A stretch of DNA of 64,000 nt, taken from NCBI GenBank assembly GCA_963797265.1, contig CAWCOY010000006.1:186001-250000 (forward strand), written 5' to 3'. Origin of the DNA: DASUPK01 sp963797265. GTDB taxonomy: Bacteria > Actinomycetota > Thermoleophilia > Solirubrobacterales > 70-9. The translations under genes were made by a program, and so were the position numbers. Positions 17,911 to 28,666 of the stretch are shown one piece after another (within the stretch, counting starts at the first letter, position 1; each line of letters starts with the position of its first letter). The notes below the pieces were generated by a model, which saw nothing but the letters and a program-made list of their open reading frames with translations, was not told the DNA's origin and did not search any database.

Positions 17911-18480
17911 TTAGGGCTGGAGGTCGGACCTGAGCGTTTCCATGGTGGCCGGCCCGATTCCCGCGACCTCGTCCAGTTGATCGATCGAGGAGAGCCCGCC
18001 GTGCTGGTCCCTGAACTCGATGATCTTCTGGGCGGTGACCGGGCCGATCCCGTCGATCTGGTCGAGTTGCTCCAGGGTCGCGCTGCCCAGGCTGATCGGG
18101 CCACTCTGCCCGCCCGACGCCGAGGCCGGTGCGGTTCCCCGACCCGGGACCACGACCTGCTGGCCGTCGCTTAGCCGAGCCGCCAGATTGATTCCATCCT
18201 GATTCGCGCCGCGCGCGAACCCTCCCGCCCGCCTGACGGCGTCGGTAACTCTCGAGCCCGTTGGAAGCCGGTACACGCCCGGCTGCTCGACCGCCCCGGC
18301 GACGTGCACCACCACATCCCGGGTCCCCTCGGCCTCGTGGGCGGAGTCGGCGGCGAAGCTGAGCTCGGCGCCACCGGTAGAAGGTGTGCCGCTCGAGCGG
18401 ATCCAGCGTGCGCCGATCACGATGACGGCCACGGCGATCGCCGCATAGAGGAGGAGCTGCGAGCGGCTCAGTTCCGGCAC
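17911..18480 (-). CDS. comEA: ComEA competence DNA-binding protein
   Basis: A 189-residue membrane-anchored protein: one N-terminal membrane segment (about residues 8-25), an SLBB domain (DVVVHVAGAVEQPGVYRLPTGSRVTDAVRRAGG, about 55-110), and two helix-hairpin-helix motifs at the C-terminus (LDQIDGIGPVTAQKIIEFRDQHGG and LDEVAGIGPATMETL) that bind double-stranded DNA without sequence preference. This is the standard ComEA layout. Together with comEC it forms the DNA-uptake step of transformation; no type IV pilus genes are in the window. Confidence 0.94.
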   Translation of the reverse strand: MPELSRSQLLLYAAIAVAVIVIGARWIRSSGTPSTGGAELSFAADSAHEAEGTRDVVVHVAGAVEQPGVYRLPTGSRVTDAVRRAGGFARGANQDGINLAARLSDGQQVVVPGRGTAPASASGGQSGPISLGSATLEQLDQIDGIGPVTAQKIIEFRDQHGGLSSIDQLDEVAGIGPATMETLRSDLQP

Positions 18481-18558
18481 GAGCCGAAGCTCGCCGTGTG
18501 GTGCGCGCGGGAGGCGACGCGTTCGTGCCGGATCAGAAACGGAGCCGGGTCAGATCAG

Positions 18559-18807
18559 TCAGCGCACGTCGAAGCCGGAGAGGCCCTCCGGCTCCTCCTC
18601 GATCACTTCCATTGAGGTGACCTCGGACCGCCCGGGACCGCGGCGGCAGAACTCGACGAGCTGATCGACGGCTTCGGGATCACCCTCGAACACGGCCTCG
18701 ACCGCTCCGTCCGCTCGGTTGGCCACCCACCCCGTGACGCCGACTGACTCGGCCCGCCGGCGGGTCGTGTCCCGGAAGAAGACTCCCTGGACCCGGCCTC
18801 GGACCAC
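18559..18807 (-). CDS. acyP: Acylphosphatase
   Basis: Hydrolyses carboxyl-phosphate bonds such as acetyl phosphate. The 82-residue frame has RGRVQGVFFRDTTRRRAE, containing the catalytic Arg of the GRVQGVxFR motif, and VTGWVANRADGAVEAVFEG, containing the catalytic Asn. The GTG at 18807 truncates the usual N-terminal strand by a few residues; a CTG at 18834 would restore normal length (about 91) and follows the GAGGAGGA at the end of the cupin gene, so the true start may be there. Confidence 0.9.
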   Translation of the reverse strand: MVRGRVQGVFFRDTTRRRAESVGVTGWVANRADGAVEAVFEGDPEAVDQLVEFCRRGPGRSEVTSMEVIEEEPEGLSGFDVR

Positions 18808-18839
18808 GACCCGCTTCCGGGCCAGCCGGGCCAGAGGAG

Positions 18840-19235
18840 CTAATCCTCCTCCTCGTACTCGGAGGCGACTCCCACACCCGAGCGCCCGAAGACCTCGGAC
18901 GAGGTGACGGGCGGCGACTGCACCGAGACACAGCAGAGGTCGGTGGCGCTGGAGTTCGCGATCGAGTGATCGGTGGCCGGCGGAACGAGGACGAGATCGC
19001 CCTCCCCGACCTCCTGGGTATCGCCGGCGACGGTCATCTTGCCGCGTCCGCTGACCACGATGTAGACCTGCTCGGCCTCCTCGTGCGAGTGAAGCTCCTG
19101 GTCGATCCCCTCAGGCACCTCGAGCCAGGTGACGGACATGTTGCGCGAGCCAAGCTCACCGGCATCCATGAGGATGCGATTGCGAAGCCTGTGCCACTCC
19201 TCTGTCGGAGCCTCCGCGAGCCGCCTGACCAGCAC
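18840..19235 (-). CDS. Single-domain cupin protein
   Basis: A 131-residue protein with cupin motif 1 (LHSHEEAEQVYIVVSGRGKMTV) and motif 2 (GDLVLVPPATDHSIAN). The two His and Glu of motif 1 and the His of motif 2 form the usual metal site. The acidic tail (EYEEED) is distinctive. Cupins of this size may be enzymes or ligand-binding proteins and the substrate is not evident. It sits between leuS and acyP on the same strand. Confidence 0.85.
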   Translation of the reverse strand: MLVRRLAEAPTEEWHRLRNRILMDAGELGSRNMSVTWLEVPEGIDQELHSHEEAEQVYIVVSGRGKMTVAGDTQEVGEGDLVLVPPATDHSIANSSATDLCCVSVQSPPVTSSEVFGRSGVGVASEYEEED

Positions 19236-19252
19236 CGGGCCTTTCTAGCAGA

Positions 19253-21814
<2,562 letters not shown>

Positions 21815-21886
21815 GGCGGCCAGTGTACGAAGCGGCCACTGACGTCCGGCGTCATGGAGGCGCCGATGGCGCGGCGTATATTCGAA

Positions 21887-21931
21887 ACCAACTTCATCAA
21901 CGGCGGCCACAAACGCCGCCGCCGAATCAAG
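21887..21931 (+). promoter_or_regulatory. Conserved leader element (copy 1)
   Basis: AACGGCGGCCACAAAC, a G, then CCGCCGCCGAATCAAG (21899-21931) matches 32 of 33 positions of an element before rplU at 53006-53038; ACCAAC precedes both. GGCGG can pair with CCGCC around a CACAAAC loop. It lies 9 bases upstream of the gene at 21941, directly before its GGAGG ribosome-binding site. Confidence 0.65.
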
Positions 21932-21940
21932 GAGGACCGA

Positions 21941-22165
21941 ATGTCGAGGTTGATCAGGCTGGACCGCACGGGTCACACCGAGTTGGCGAGCTGGACCGCC
22001 GACGACGTCTCTTCGCAGGAGGCCGCGATCGAGGCCTTCCGGCGCGAGCTCGACGAGGGGATGCTTGCGAGCGCGGCCCTGCCGAACGGATCGGCCGAAG
22101 TCGTCAGGGAGCTGCCGCTCGACGCCGACCTGGTCGTGATGCGGCGGCCGATCGCAGGGGGCTGA
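21941..22165 (+). CDS. Conserved-looking small protein of unknown function
   Basis: A 74-residue soluble protein (MSRLIRLDRTGHTELASW, then an acidic helix AAIEAFRRELDEGMLASAA, then VRELPLDADLVVMRRPI). The ATG at 21941 follows AAGGAGG perfectly spaced. The frame stays open upstream to an ATG at 21854, which would add a basic segment encoded by the leader element, but the ribosome-binding site favours 21941. The next gene begins 2 bases after its stop, so they form an operon. I do not recognise the family. Confidence 0.6.
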   Translation: MSRLIRLDRTGHTELASWTADDVSSQEAAIEAFRRELDEGMLASAALPNGSAEVVRELPLDADLVVMRRPIAGG

Positions 22166-22167
22166 GA

Positions 22168-22830
22168 TTGGAGGCGAGCGCTGCATCCCCGGCGATCCTC
22201 GCCGAGGCCGCCGCGATGCCCTGGCGGCGGCGCGCCAGCGAGCGCAGCCTGGCCCGCGAGGGGCGGATCTGGACGCTGTGGAGCGTTGGGATCGTGGTGA
22301 CCTTCGGGCTGCCCGCCGCGCTGCTCATCTGGATCGAGCCGCTCGCCGCGCCGGTCTCGGCGATCTTCCTCGGGCACGGAATTGCTGTGCTTCACCTCCA
22401 GGCGCGCAGGGGGGCGCGCGGCGTGAAACCGATCGGTAAGGCAGGCAACGTCGCCGAGCGGACCGCGCTCGGGCTTCTCGCGGACCTGCTCGGGCACAAC
22501 GCCCGCGAATTGCTCGCCGACACCGGATTGGCGCTGGAGCGGGGCCGGTTGGGCGCCTGGCTGGTCGGGCAGGAGGGCGCGATCCTGGTGAGGCCCGGCG
22601 GCCATCGGGTGCACTGCTTCTGTGTCCGGGTGGGCGAGGGCGCGGACCTGCCCCCGGCTGACCGCGTGGCTCACCTCCTGCTGGCGCTGCGCGAGGACGA
22701 GGAGGGATTCGCCACCGTGGCCAACCGGAACTTCTCGGGTGGAAGTTGGCGCCTGAGCGTGGAGCTGCCGAGAGGCGCTCGGCCCGCGCTCCGGCGGGGG
22801 CGGGACTTGGCCCACACGCCTGGCCTCTAG
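22168..22830 (+). CDS. Membrane protein with cytoplasmic domain, unknown function
   Basis: About 220 residues from a TTG at 22168, which follows GGGGG at a suitable distance and the previous stop by two bases; an ATG at 22216 is an alternative. Two adjacent membrane segments (about residues 38-75: WTLWSVGIVVTFGLPAALLI and PVSAIFLGHGIAVLHL) precede a soluble domain containing ALGLLADLLGHNARELLADTGL and a strand-rich GAWLVGQEGAILVRPGG stretch. No catalytic motif is seen. It ends in CTAG shared with the convergent MarR gene. Confidence 0.6.
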   Translation: MEASAASPAILAEAAAMPWRRRASERSLAREGRIWTLWSVGIVVTFGLPAALLIWIEPLAAPVSAIFLGHGIAVLHLQARRGARGVKPIGKAGNVAERTALGLLADLLGHNARELLADTGLALERGRLGAWLVGQEGAILVRPGGHRVHCFCVRVGEGADLPPADRVAHLLLALREDEEGFATVANRNFSGGSWRLSVELPRGARPALRRGRDLAHTPGL

Positions 22831-23339
22831 CCTGCGCCGTCTCCCGCTGAGCGGTCGAACTCCTCGCTGAGGGTCTGGAGGCCGTCCAACAGGTGAGACC
22901 GCTGAGCGGCCGACATCCGGCCCAGCCCCCGGGCGAGCGGAGCGAGGGTCTCCTCGAGGGAGGGCCGAACGACCTCCTCGATTGAAGGGGCGATGCTGAC
23001 GATCGTGCGGCGGCGATCCGCCTCGTCCTCGCGGCGTTCGACGAAGCCTGCGCGACTCAATTCGCCGATCAGAAGGCTGGTGGTGGCGGGCGTCAGTCCG
23101 ATCCGGTCGGCCAGCTCGCTCACGCTGGCGGGGCCCCTGAGGACGAGCGCGAGCAGCGGCCCGACGTGGCGCTCGCCCAGCTCCGAGTTCTCGAACGCAT
23201 CGCGCAGCTTGTCGTGCTTCGCATCCGCGCCCGGCCGGCGCTTCTTCAGCCCGATGACGATCCCGGAGAGCAGGATGAGCAGCTCCGTCGCCTGCTCGGT
23301 CGGCGTTTGGCGCCTCTGTGTCCCTGTCTTTGCAGCCAT
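22827..23339 (-). CDS. MarR-family transcriptional regulator
   Basis: A 170-residue winged-helix regulator: ALVLRGPASVSELADRIGLTPATTSLLIGELSRAGFVERREDEADRRRTIV carries the helix-turn-helix and the wing with its D-x-R-R salt pattern. It is divergent from an MMPL exporter, and the 110-base gap contains three TCAAGCTA repeats and a palindrome, the typical layout of an autoregulated MarR repressor that releases the pump when a toxic ligand is bound. The ligand is unknown. Confidence 0.9.
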   Translation of the reverse strand: MAAKTGTQRRQTPTEQATELLILLSGIVIGLKKRRPGADAKHDKLRDAFENSELGERHVGPLLALVLRGPASVSELADRIGLTPATTSLLIGELSRAGFVERREDEADRRRTIVSIAPSIEEVVRPSLEETLAPLARGLGRMSAAQRSHLLDGLQTLSEEFDRSAGDGAG

Positions 23340-23367
23340 CTCTCCTCTTTGCTATAACACGTTGATC

Positions 23368-23409
23368 TTCAAGCTATCTGATTCCTCAAGCTACTGTAGC
23401 TTCAAGCTA
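23368..23409. promoter_or_regulatory. MarR operator cluster
   Basis: TCAAGCTA occurs three times at 23369, 23386 and 23402, spaced 17 and 16 bases. The last copy forms the palindrome TAGCTTCAAGCTA (23397-23409), and CTACTGTAG (23391-23399) overlaps it. A TATATC box (23424-23429) for the exporter lies 17 bases beyond TTCAAG at 23401, so the palindrome covers the -35 region; a TATAGC box on the other strand (23356-23351) would serve the marR gene. Confidence 0.6.
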
Positions 23410-23450
23410 GTTGTAAATCTCACTATATCGCGAGCCCAGGAGGCCACCGG

Positions 23451-25661
23451 ATGAGCGCCCCCCAGACCCAACATGAGCACCGTGGACCACTCGCCCGACT
23501 CGCGCGGTGGTGCGCCGGGCACCGCAAGACCGTGGTGGTCTCATGGGTGGTCGCCCTCGTTGCCGTGATCGGTGTCTCGAGCGCCGTCGGGACCAAGTAC
23601 GCCAGCGATTTCTCGAGCGGCAACACCGAATCGCAGCGCGCGACCGATCTCCTCCAGCGCAGCTTCCCGGCCCAGGCCGGCGACACCGACCAGATCGTCT
23701 TCAAGGTGAGCAGCGGGAAGGTCACGGATCCGTCTGTGCGTTCGCGGATCCAGCCGATGCTCGCCCGGATCGCTGATCTCCCCCACGTGTCGGGTCTGGT
23801 GAGCCCCTTCTCGGCCGCCGGAGCGCAGCAGGTCTCATCCAACGGTCAGATCGCGTTCGCGGCGGTCAACTTCGACAAGCGCGGCTTCGACGTCAGCAAG
23901 GCGGACGCTCAGCGGGTCATCGACGTCGCCACGTCCGCGGACTCGCCGGGCCTCGACGTGGAGCTGGGTGGACAGGCGATCCAGCAGGCCGAGCAGCAGT
24001 CGCTGGGGACCGCGACGGCCGTCGGCCTGCTCGCCGCGGTGGTGATCCTCTTGATCACGTTCGGTTCCCTGGTGGCGATGGGCCTGCCGATCGCGACCGC
24101 CCTGCTGGGCCTGGGCACCGGCGTCGGACTGATCTCGGTGCTCTCGCGCGTGATCAACATGCCCGACGTCTCGACAGAGCTGGCCGTGATGATCGGGCTC
24201 GGCGTGGGGATCGACTACGCCCTGTTCATCGTCACCCGGTTCCGGGAGAACTACCGGGCGGGCGCGGGTCTGGAGGGCTCGATCAGCGCGGCCATGGACA
24301 CCGCCGGCAGAGCGGTCGTGTTTGCGGGCGTCACGGTGATCATCGCGCTGCTCGGGATGTTCGCGCTTGGACTGAGCTTCCTGAACGGAATGGCCGTAGC
24401 GGCCTCGCTTGGCGTCCTGATGACGATGGTGGCCGCACTTACGCTCCTCCCCGCGCTGCTCTCGTGGCTCGGGCACAGGGTTGGCCGGCCGTCACGGCGG
24501 CAGCGGCGGTGGGATGGGCGGAGGGGCTTCTGGCCCCGCTGGGCGGAGATCGTGCAGCGGCACCCCTGGCCCGCCGCGATCGCCGGCGTTGCGATCATGG
24601 CGGTGCTGATCACTCCGGTGTTCGGTCTGCAGGTGGGCTCGAGCGACGCGGGGAACAATGCGCCGAGCACCACCACCCGAAAGACCTACGACCTCCTGGC
24701 CGAGGGATTCGGGGCAGGCTTCAACGGGCCACTCCAGATAGTCGGCGAGCTGCCCAACGGCGCTGACCGCGACGGGCTCAATCGAATCGAGGACGCCGTG
24801 GAGGGGGCGCCGGGAGTGGCATCGGTCTCGCCCGCCCGCACCAACGGGGACGGGCGAACCGCGGTCTTCTCCGCCTATTCCGATGCGGCTCCGCAGGACC
24901 AGGCGACGACGGATCTGGTCAACCATCTCCGGGACGACGTACTGCCGGGCGTGGAGCAGAGCACTTCGTCGACTGTGCTCGTCGGTGGACCCACGGCCAA
25001 CCAGGTCGATTTCGTGAAGACGCTGTCGTCGAAGCTGCCGCTGTTCATCGCCGTGGTGGTGCTGCTCGCCGCGCTGCTCCTGATGGTGGTGTTCCGCTCC
25101 GTGGTCATCCCGGTCCAGGCGGCGCTGCTGAACCTGCTGTCCTTTGCCGCCTCGCTCGGAGTCGTGGTCGCGATTTTCCAGTGGGGATGGTTCGGCGGGT
25201 TCCTCGGCGTGACCGGCGGACCGATCGACGCCTTCATTCCCGTGTTCCTGTTCGCGATCGTCTTCGGGCTCTCGATGGATTACGAGGTGTTCCTGGTCTC
25301 GCGAATCCGCGAAGAATGGGCGCGGAGCGGCGACTCGTCGGGCGCGGTGGTCGGCGGGGTGGCCACGACCGGCCGCGTGATCACTGCGGCTGCGGCGATC
25401 ATGGTCTGCGTCTTCCTGAGCTTCGCGCTTGGGGACGACCGGGTCCTGAAGCTGTTCGGCCTCAGCCTGGCGGCGGGAGTGTTCCTGGACGCGTTCGTGG
25501 TCCGCAGCCTGCTGCTCCCCGCGGTACTGCAGTTGCTCGGCCGGGCGACGTGGACGTTGCCGCCCTGGCTGGACCGCCGGCTGCCGCACCTGGCGATCGA
25601 CGGTGAGATGGTCGATGGCCGCTCGCGGGCGCCTCGGCCCGCGTTCGACGAGGCGGGCTAG
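23451..25661 (+). CDS. MMPL-family (RND superfamily) exporter
   Basis: A 736-residue inner-membrane transporter with the two-fold RND/MMPL layout. Helix 1 (VVVSWVVALVAVIGV) is followed by an extracytoplasmic domain, a five-helix block with the MMPL proton-relay signature MIGLGVGIDYALFIVTRFRE, a second domain, and a second block with VFGLSMDYEVFLVSRIREEW. Such pumps export drugs or lipids using the proton gradient. The start has AGGAGG 10 bases upstream. Control by the divergent MarR protein is strongly suggested by the operator cluster. The substrate is not predictable. Confidence 0.93.
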   Translation: MSAPQTQHEHRGPLARLARWCAGHRKTVVVSWVVALVAVIGVSSAVGTKYASDFSSGNTESQRATDLLQRSFPAQAGDTDQIVFKVSSGKVTDPSVRSRIQPMLARIADLPHVSGLVSPFSAAGAQQVSSNGQIAFAAVNFDKRGFDVSKADAQRVIDVATSADSPGLDVELGGQAIQQAEQQSLGTATAVGLLAAVVILLITFGSLVAMGLPIATALLGLGTGVGLISVLSRVINMPDVSTELAVMIGLGVGIDYALFIVTRFRENYRAGAGLEGSISAAMDTAGRAVVFAGVTVIIALLGMFALGLSFLNGMAVAASLGVLMTMVAALTLLPALLSWLGHRVGRPSRRQRRWDGRRGFWPRWAEIVQRHPWPAAIAGVAIMAVLITPVFGLQVGSSDAGNNAPSTTTRKTYDLLAEGFGAGFNGPLQIVGELPNGADRDGLNRIEDAVEGAPGVASVSPARTNGDGRTAVFSAYSDAAPQDQATTDLVNHLRDDVLPGVEQSTSSTVLVGGPTANQVDFVKTLSSKLPLFIAVVVLLAALLLMVVFRSVVIPVQAALLNLLSFAASLGVVVAIFQWGWFGGFLGVTGGPIDAFIPVFLFAIVFGLSMDYEVFLVSRIREEWARSGDSSGAVVGGVATTGRVITAAAAIMVCVFLSFALGDDRVLKLFGLSLAAGVFLDAFVVRSLLLPAVLQLLGRATWTLPPWLDRRLPHLAIDGEMVDGRSRAPRPAFDEAG

Positions 25662-25686
25662 GCGCCCGCCTCGTCGGTTCGGATCG

Positions 25687-25706
25687 GGCCTCGCCCTCGC
25701 GAGGCC
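25687..25706. terminator. Bidirectional hairpin between MMPL and acs
   Basis: A perfect 8-bp stem (GGCCTCGC with GCGAGGCC, CCTC loop) lies in the 58-base gap between two convergent genes, followed on the plus strand by TGAATTCTTCC. Its position suits termination from both sides. Confidence 0.6.
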
Positions 25707-25719
25707 TGAATTCTTCCTG

Positions 25720-27858
25720 CTACTCGGCCTTGCCGAAGGCCGCGATCTCCTGCTTCTCCGCGTCGGAGAGCTCGCGCGGCTCCTCGCCGCGCTCGACCTT
25801 CGCGCTCTGGACCTGGTGGCGAATGTCGTCGACGATCTCCGGATTCGCCAGCGTCGTCACGTCACCGACGTCGGTGAAGTTGGAGACCCCGGCGATCACC
25901 CGCCGCATGATCTTCCCCGAGCGCGTCTTGGGCATGTCGCTGACGATCCAGACGCTCTTCGGTCGAGCGATCTTGCCGATGTCGCGATCGATCGTCGCCG
26001 TGACCTTCTTCTCGATCTCCTCGCTGGGCTCGAGGCCCGGCTTCAGCGACACGTACATCTCGACGACCTTGCCGCGGATCTCGTCGACGACCGGCACCGC
26101 GGCCGCCTCGGCGACCTCGTCGACGGTGAGCGCCGCCGACTCGAGCTCCTTGGTCCCAAGCCGGTGACCCGCGACGTTGATCACGTCGTCGATCCGGCCG
26201 AGAATCCGGAAGTACCCGTCCGCAGCCTCGACCGCGCCGTCTCCGCACATGAACGGCCAGTCGTGCCAGTCGCTGCTGTCCTTGTCCTTGCAGTACTTGG
26301 CGTAATAGGTGTCGACGAAGCGCTCGTCGTCGCCCCAGATCGTCTGCATGATGCCGGGCCATGGGTTGCGGATGCAGATCCGCCCCGCCGTGCCTGAACC
26401 ACGCTCAACCACGGTGCCGTCCTCGTCGTAGATGATCGGGTAGATCCCGAGCACACCGGGCCCGCAGCTCCCCGGCTTCATCGGCTCGAGCCCCGGAAGC
26501 GTGCTGCCCAGGAACCCTCCGGTCTCCGTGAGCCACCAGGTGTCGGTGATCGCCGCTTCCCCCTTGCCGACCACCTCGTGATACCACCGCCAGACCTCTG
26601 GCTCGATCGGCTCGCCGACCGTCGTCATCGTCTTGAAGTGGTAGTCGTACTTCGCGGGCTCATCCGGACCGAGCTTGCGCAACATCCGGATCGTCGTCGG
26701 CGCGGTGTGGAAGATGTTCACACCGAGCTTCTCGGCGATCCTCCATGGACGTCCGGCGTCGGGGTAGTTCGGCGCGCCCTCGTAGAGCACGCTCGTCGTC
26801 CCGAGCGCCAGCGGGCCGTAGACGATGTAGGAGTGCCCGGTGATCCAGCCGATGTCGGCGAAGCACCAGTAGACGTCGTCGGGGTGGATGTCCTGGTAGT
26901 ACTTCGCCGTCCCCGCGACGTAGGCGAGGTAGCCGCCGGTGCGATGGCAAGCGCCCTTCGGCTTACCCGTCGTTCCGCTCGAGTACATGAGGAACAGCGG
27001 GTCCTCGGCGGACATGGACTCGGGCTCGACCTCCTGCCCTTGGTAGTCCTCGATCAGGTCATCGACGAAGAAGTCGCGGCCCTCGACCATCTCGCTCTCC
27101 GAGTGATACTCGCCGGGCTTCCGCCGCCAGACGAGGACCTTGTCGATCTCCTGGCCGCTCTTGCGGGCCTGCTCGATCGCCTCGTCCGCTTTGACCTTGT
27201 GGTCGAGCAGCTCACCGCCGCGGTAGTAGCTGTCCATCGTCACCAGGATCGTGCTCCGCGAGTCGGCGATCCGGTCGCCGCAGGCGGAGCCGCTGAAGCC
27301 CGCGAACACCTCTGAGTGGATCACCCCGAGGCGCGCGCAGGCGAACATCGAGATCGGAAGCTCCGGCAGCATCGGCAGGTGGAAGGTGACCCGGTCGCCC
27401 TTCTTCACCCCCGCGAAATCGCGTAGCAGCGCCGCGAACTCGTTGACCCGCTCGTACAGGCGCCGGTAGGTGACCTCGACGATCTCCTCGTCCTCGGGCT
27501 CGGGGATCCAGGTGAAGGCCGATTTGTCCGCGCTCCCCTCGAGGTGCCTATCGACGCAGTTGACGCAGGCGTTCAGCTGCCCGCCGACGAACCACTTCCA
27601 GAACGGTGGGTTGCTCGTGTCGAGCACTTGGTCCCACTTCTTGTCCCAGGTGAGCAGGTCCGCGTACTCCTCGAAACAATCGGGAAAGCGCTCTTCGCTG
27701 AATCGCTCGCGGATGGCCGGATCGCTCGCGTTCGCCTGCTCGACGAAGCCCTCGGGAGGCTTGACGTACTCCTCCTCACGCCAGTGAACGGCGATCTGTG
27801 CCTCGGAGAGCTCAGCCTGCGCTGCCGAGCCCGAGCTGCCGTCACTCTTCGGTGTCAT
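25720..27858 (-). CDS. acs: Acetyl-CoA synthetase (AMP-forming)
   Basis: Activates acetate to acetyl-CoA via acetyl-AMP. The 712-residue protein, slightly longer than the usual 650, has the P-loop-like YSSGTTGKPKGACHRTGG, the acetate-pocket segment DTWWLTETGGF, GRIDDVINVAGHRLGTKELE, and the C-terminal TRSGKIMRR whose Lys is the usual acetylation switch in Acs enzymes. It lies downstream of a SatP-type channel and opposite an ActP-like symporter with its own two-component system, so the setting points to acetate, although propionate cannot be excluded. A strong hairpin separates it from satP. Confidence 0.94.
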   Translation of the reverse strand: MTPKSDGSSGSAAQAELSEAQIAVHWREEEYVKPPEGFVEQANASDPAIRERFSEERFPDCFEEYADLLTWDKKWDQVLDTSNPPFWKWFVGGQLNACVNCVDRHLEGSADKSAFTWIPEPEDEEIVEVTYRRLYERVNEFAALLRDFAGVKKGDRVTFHLPMLPELPISMFACARLGVIHSEVFAGFSGSACGDRIADSRSTILVTMDSYYRGGELLDHKVKADEAIEQARKSGQEIDKVLVWRRKPGEYHSESEMVEGRDFFVDDLIEDYQGQEVEPESMSAEDPLFLMYSSGTTGKPKGACHRTGGYLAYVAGTAKYYQDIHPDDVYWCFADIGWITGHSYIVYGPLALGTTSVLYEGAPNYPDAGRPWRIAEKLGVNIFHTAPTTIRMLRKLGPDEPAKYDYHFKTMTTVGEPIEPEVWRWYHEVVGKGEAAITDTWWLTETGGFLGSTLPGLEPMKPGSCGPGVLGIYPIIYDEDGTVVERGSGTAGRICIRNPWPGIMQTIWGDDERFVDTYYAKYCKDKDSSDWHDWPFMCGDGAVEAADGYFRILGRIDDVINVAGHRLGTKELESAALTVDEVAEAAAVPVVDEIRGKVVEMYVSLKPGLEPSEEIEKKVTATIDRDIGKIARPKSVWIVSDMPKTRSGKIMRRVIAGVSNFTDVGDVTTLANPEIVDDIRHQVQSAKVERGEEPRELSDAEKQEIAAFGKAE

Positions 27859-27913
27859 GACTCAAGTCCTTTCTGTTCTTCTGCCTGCTATCTCCGTCGA
27901 AGTGTGGCCGATC

Positions 27914-27940
27914 GGCGGCGCCGGTTGGCCCGGCGCCGCC
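27914..27940 (-). terminator. Hairpin between satP and acs
   Basis: A perfect 11-bp stem (GGCGGCGCCGG with CCGGCGCCGCC, 5-base loop) lies in the 102-base gap between two genes on the same strand. There is no U-run. It could be a partial terminator or a processing site that sets different levels for satP and acs. Confidence 0.55.
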
Positions 27941-27960
27941 TTCAGCCAATTGCGAGTTAC

Positions 27961-28587
27961 CTAGCGTCCTGCCGGGTCCACCTCCGTTCCCCTTGCGACC
28001 TGCAGCGGCATGACTGGTGCCACGGTTCGGCCGAACGTCGAGTTGATGACGGCGGCGAACGAGGCATACCAGGCAGCCACTGCCGTGGCGAGGCCGACAT
28101 AGCCGCCCCACTTGATCACGTTCGTGTGGTCGCCCGAGTTTCCGGCGCCCAGCAGGATGAACGTGATCGCCAGCAGGAGGAACACGAGGGCTACCGCCCC
28201 GGTGGTCCTGAGCGAGGCGACGAACATGTAGGTGGTGAAGATCGCCCAGGCCCACAGGTAGAGGCCGACCGCCGCTCCCGCCTGCTCTGGCGGGATGGCG
28301 TCCTCGAAGAACACCACGAGCGCCCAGAACGAGATCCAGAAGGCGCCGTACGACGAGAAAGCGACCGCACCGAAGGTGTTGCCGGTGCGGAACTCCCACA
28401 TCCCAGCCAGCAGCTGGGCGATGCCTCCATAGGCGAGCGCAAGCCCGAGAACCACGGGTTCACCGCCCTTGTTCACGAGATCCGCATTGAACATGCTGAG
28501 CACGAACGTGGTCATCGCAAAGCCGGCGAGCCCGAGGGGCCCGGGATCGGCTGGAACCCACGACGCTCCTGACCTCGAAGATTCCAT
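27961..28587 (-). CDS. satP: Acetate uptake transporter, SatP/GPR1/FUN34/YaaH family
   Basis: A 208-residue six-helix membrane protein. ADPGPLGLAGFAMTTFVLSMFNADL holds the family NPAPLGL-type signature (here DPGPLGL), and GNTFGAVAFSSYGAFWISFWAL matches the second conserved block of acetate-succinate channels. It mediates uptake of short-chain acids. The ATG at 28587 follows GGAGAG; the longer open frame upstream is in the promoter region. Clustered with acs and divergent from the sensor kinase operon. Confidence 0.92.
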   Translation of the reverse strand: MESSRSGASWVPADPGPLGLAGFAMTTFVLSMFNADLVNKGGEPVVLGLALAYGGIAQLLAGMWEFRTGNTFGAVAFSSYGAFWISFWALVVFFEDAIPPEQAGAAVGLYLWAWAIFTTYMFVASLRTTGAVALVFLLLAITFILLGAGNSGDHTNVIKWGGYVGLATAVAAWYASFAAVINSTFGRTVAPVMPLQVARGTEVDPAGR

Positions 28588-28666
28588 CTTCTCTCCTTCC
28601 TGCAGTGGCCGGATCGACCGGCACACCACTCGATGAGGGGCCACCTTGCTTCGGCGCCCGTCAGTG

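Noticed and set aside
18304..18615. A plus-strand small gene opposite comEA and acyP
   Set aside because: No ribosome-binding site, and it is antisense to two well-supported genes.
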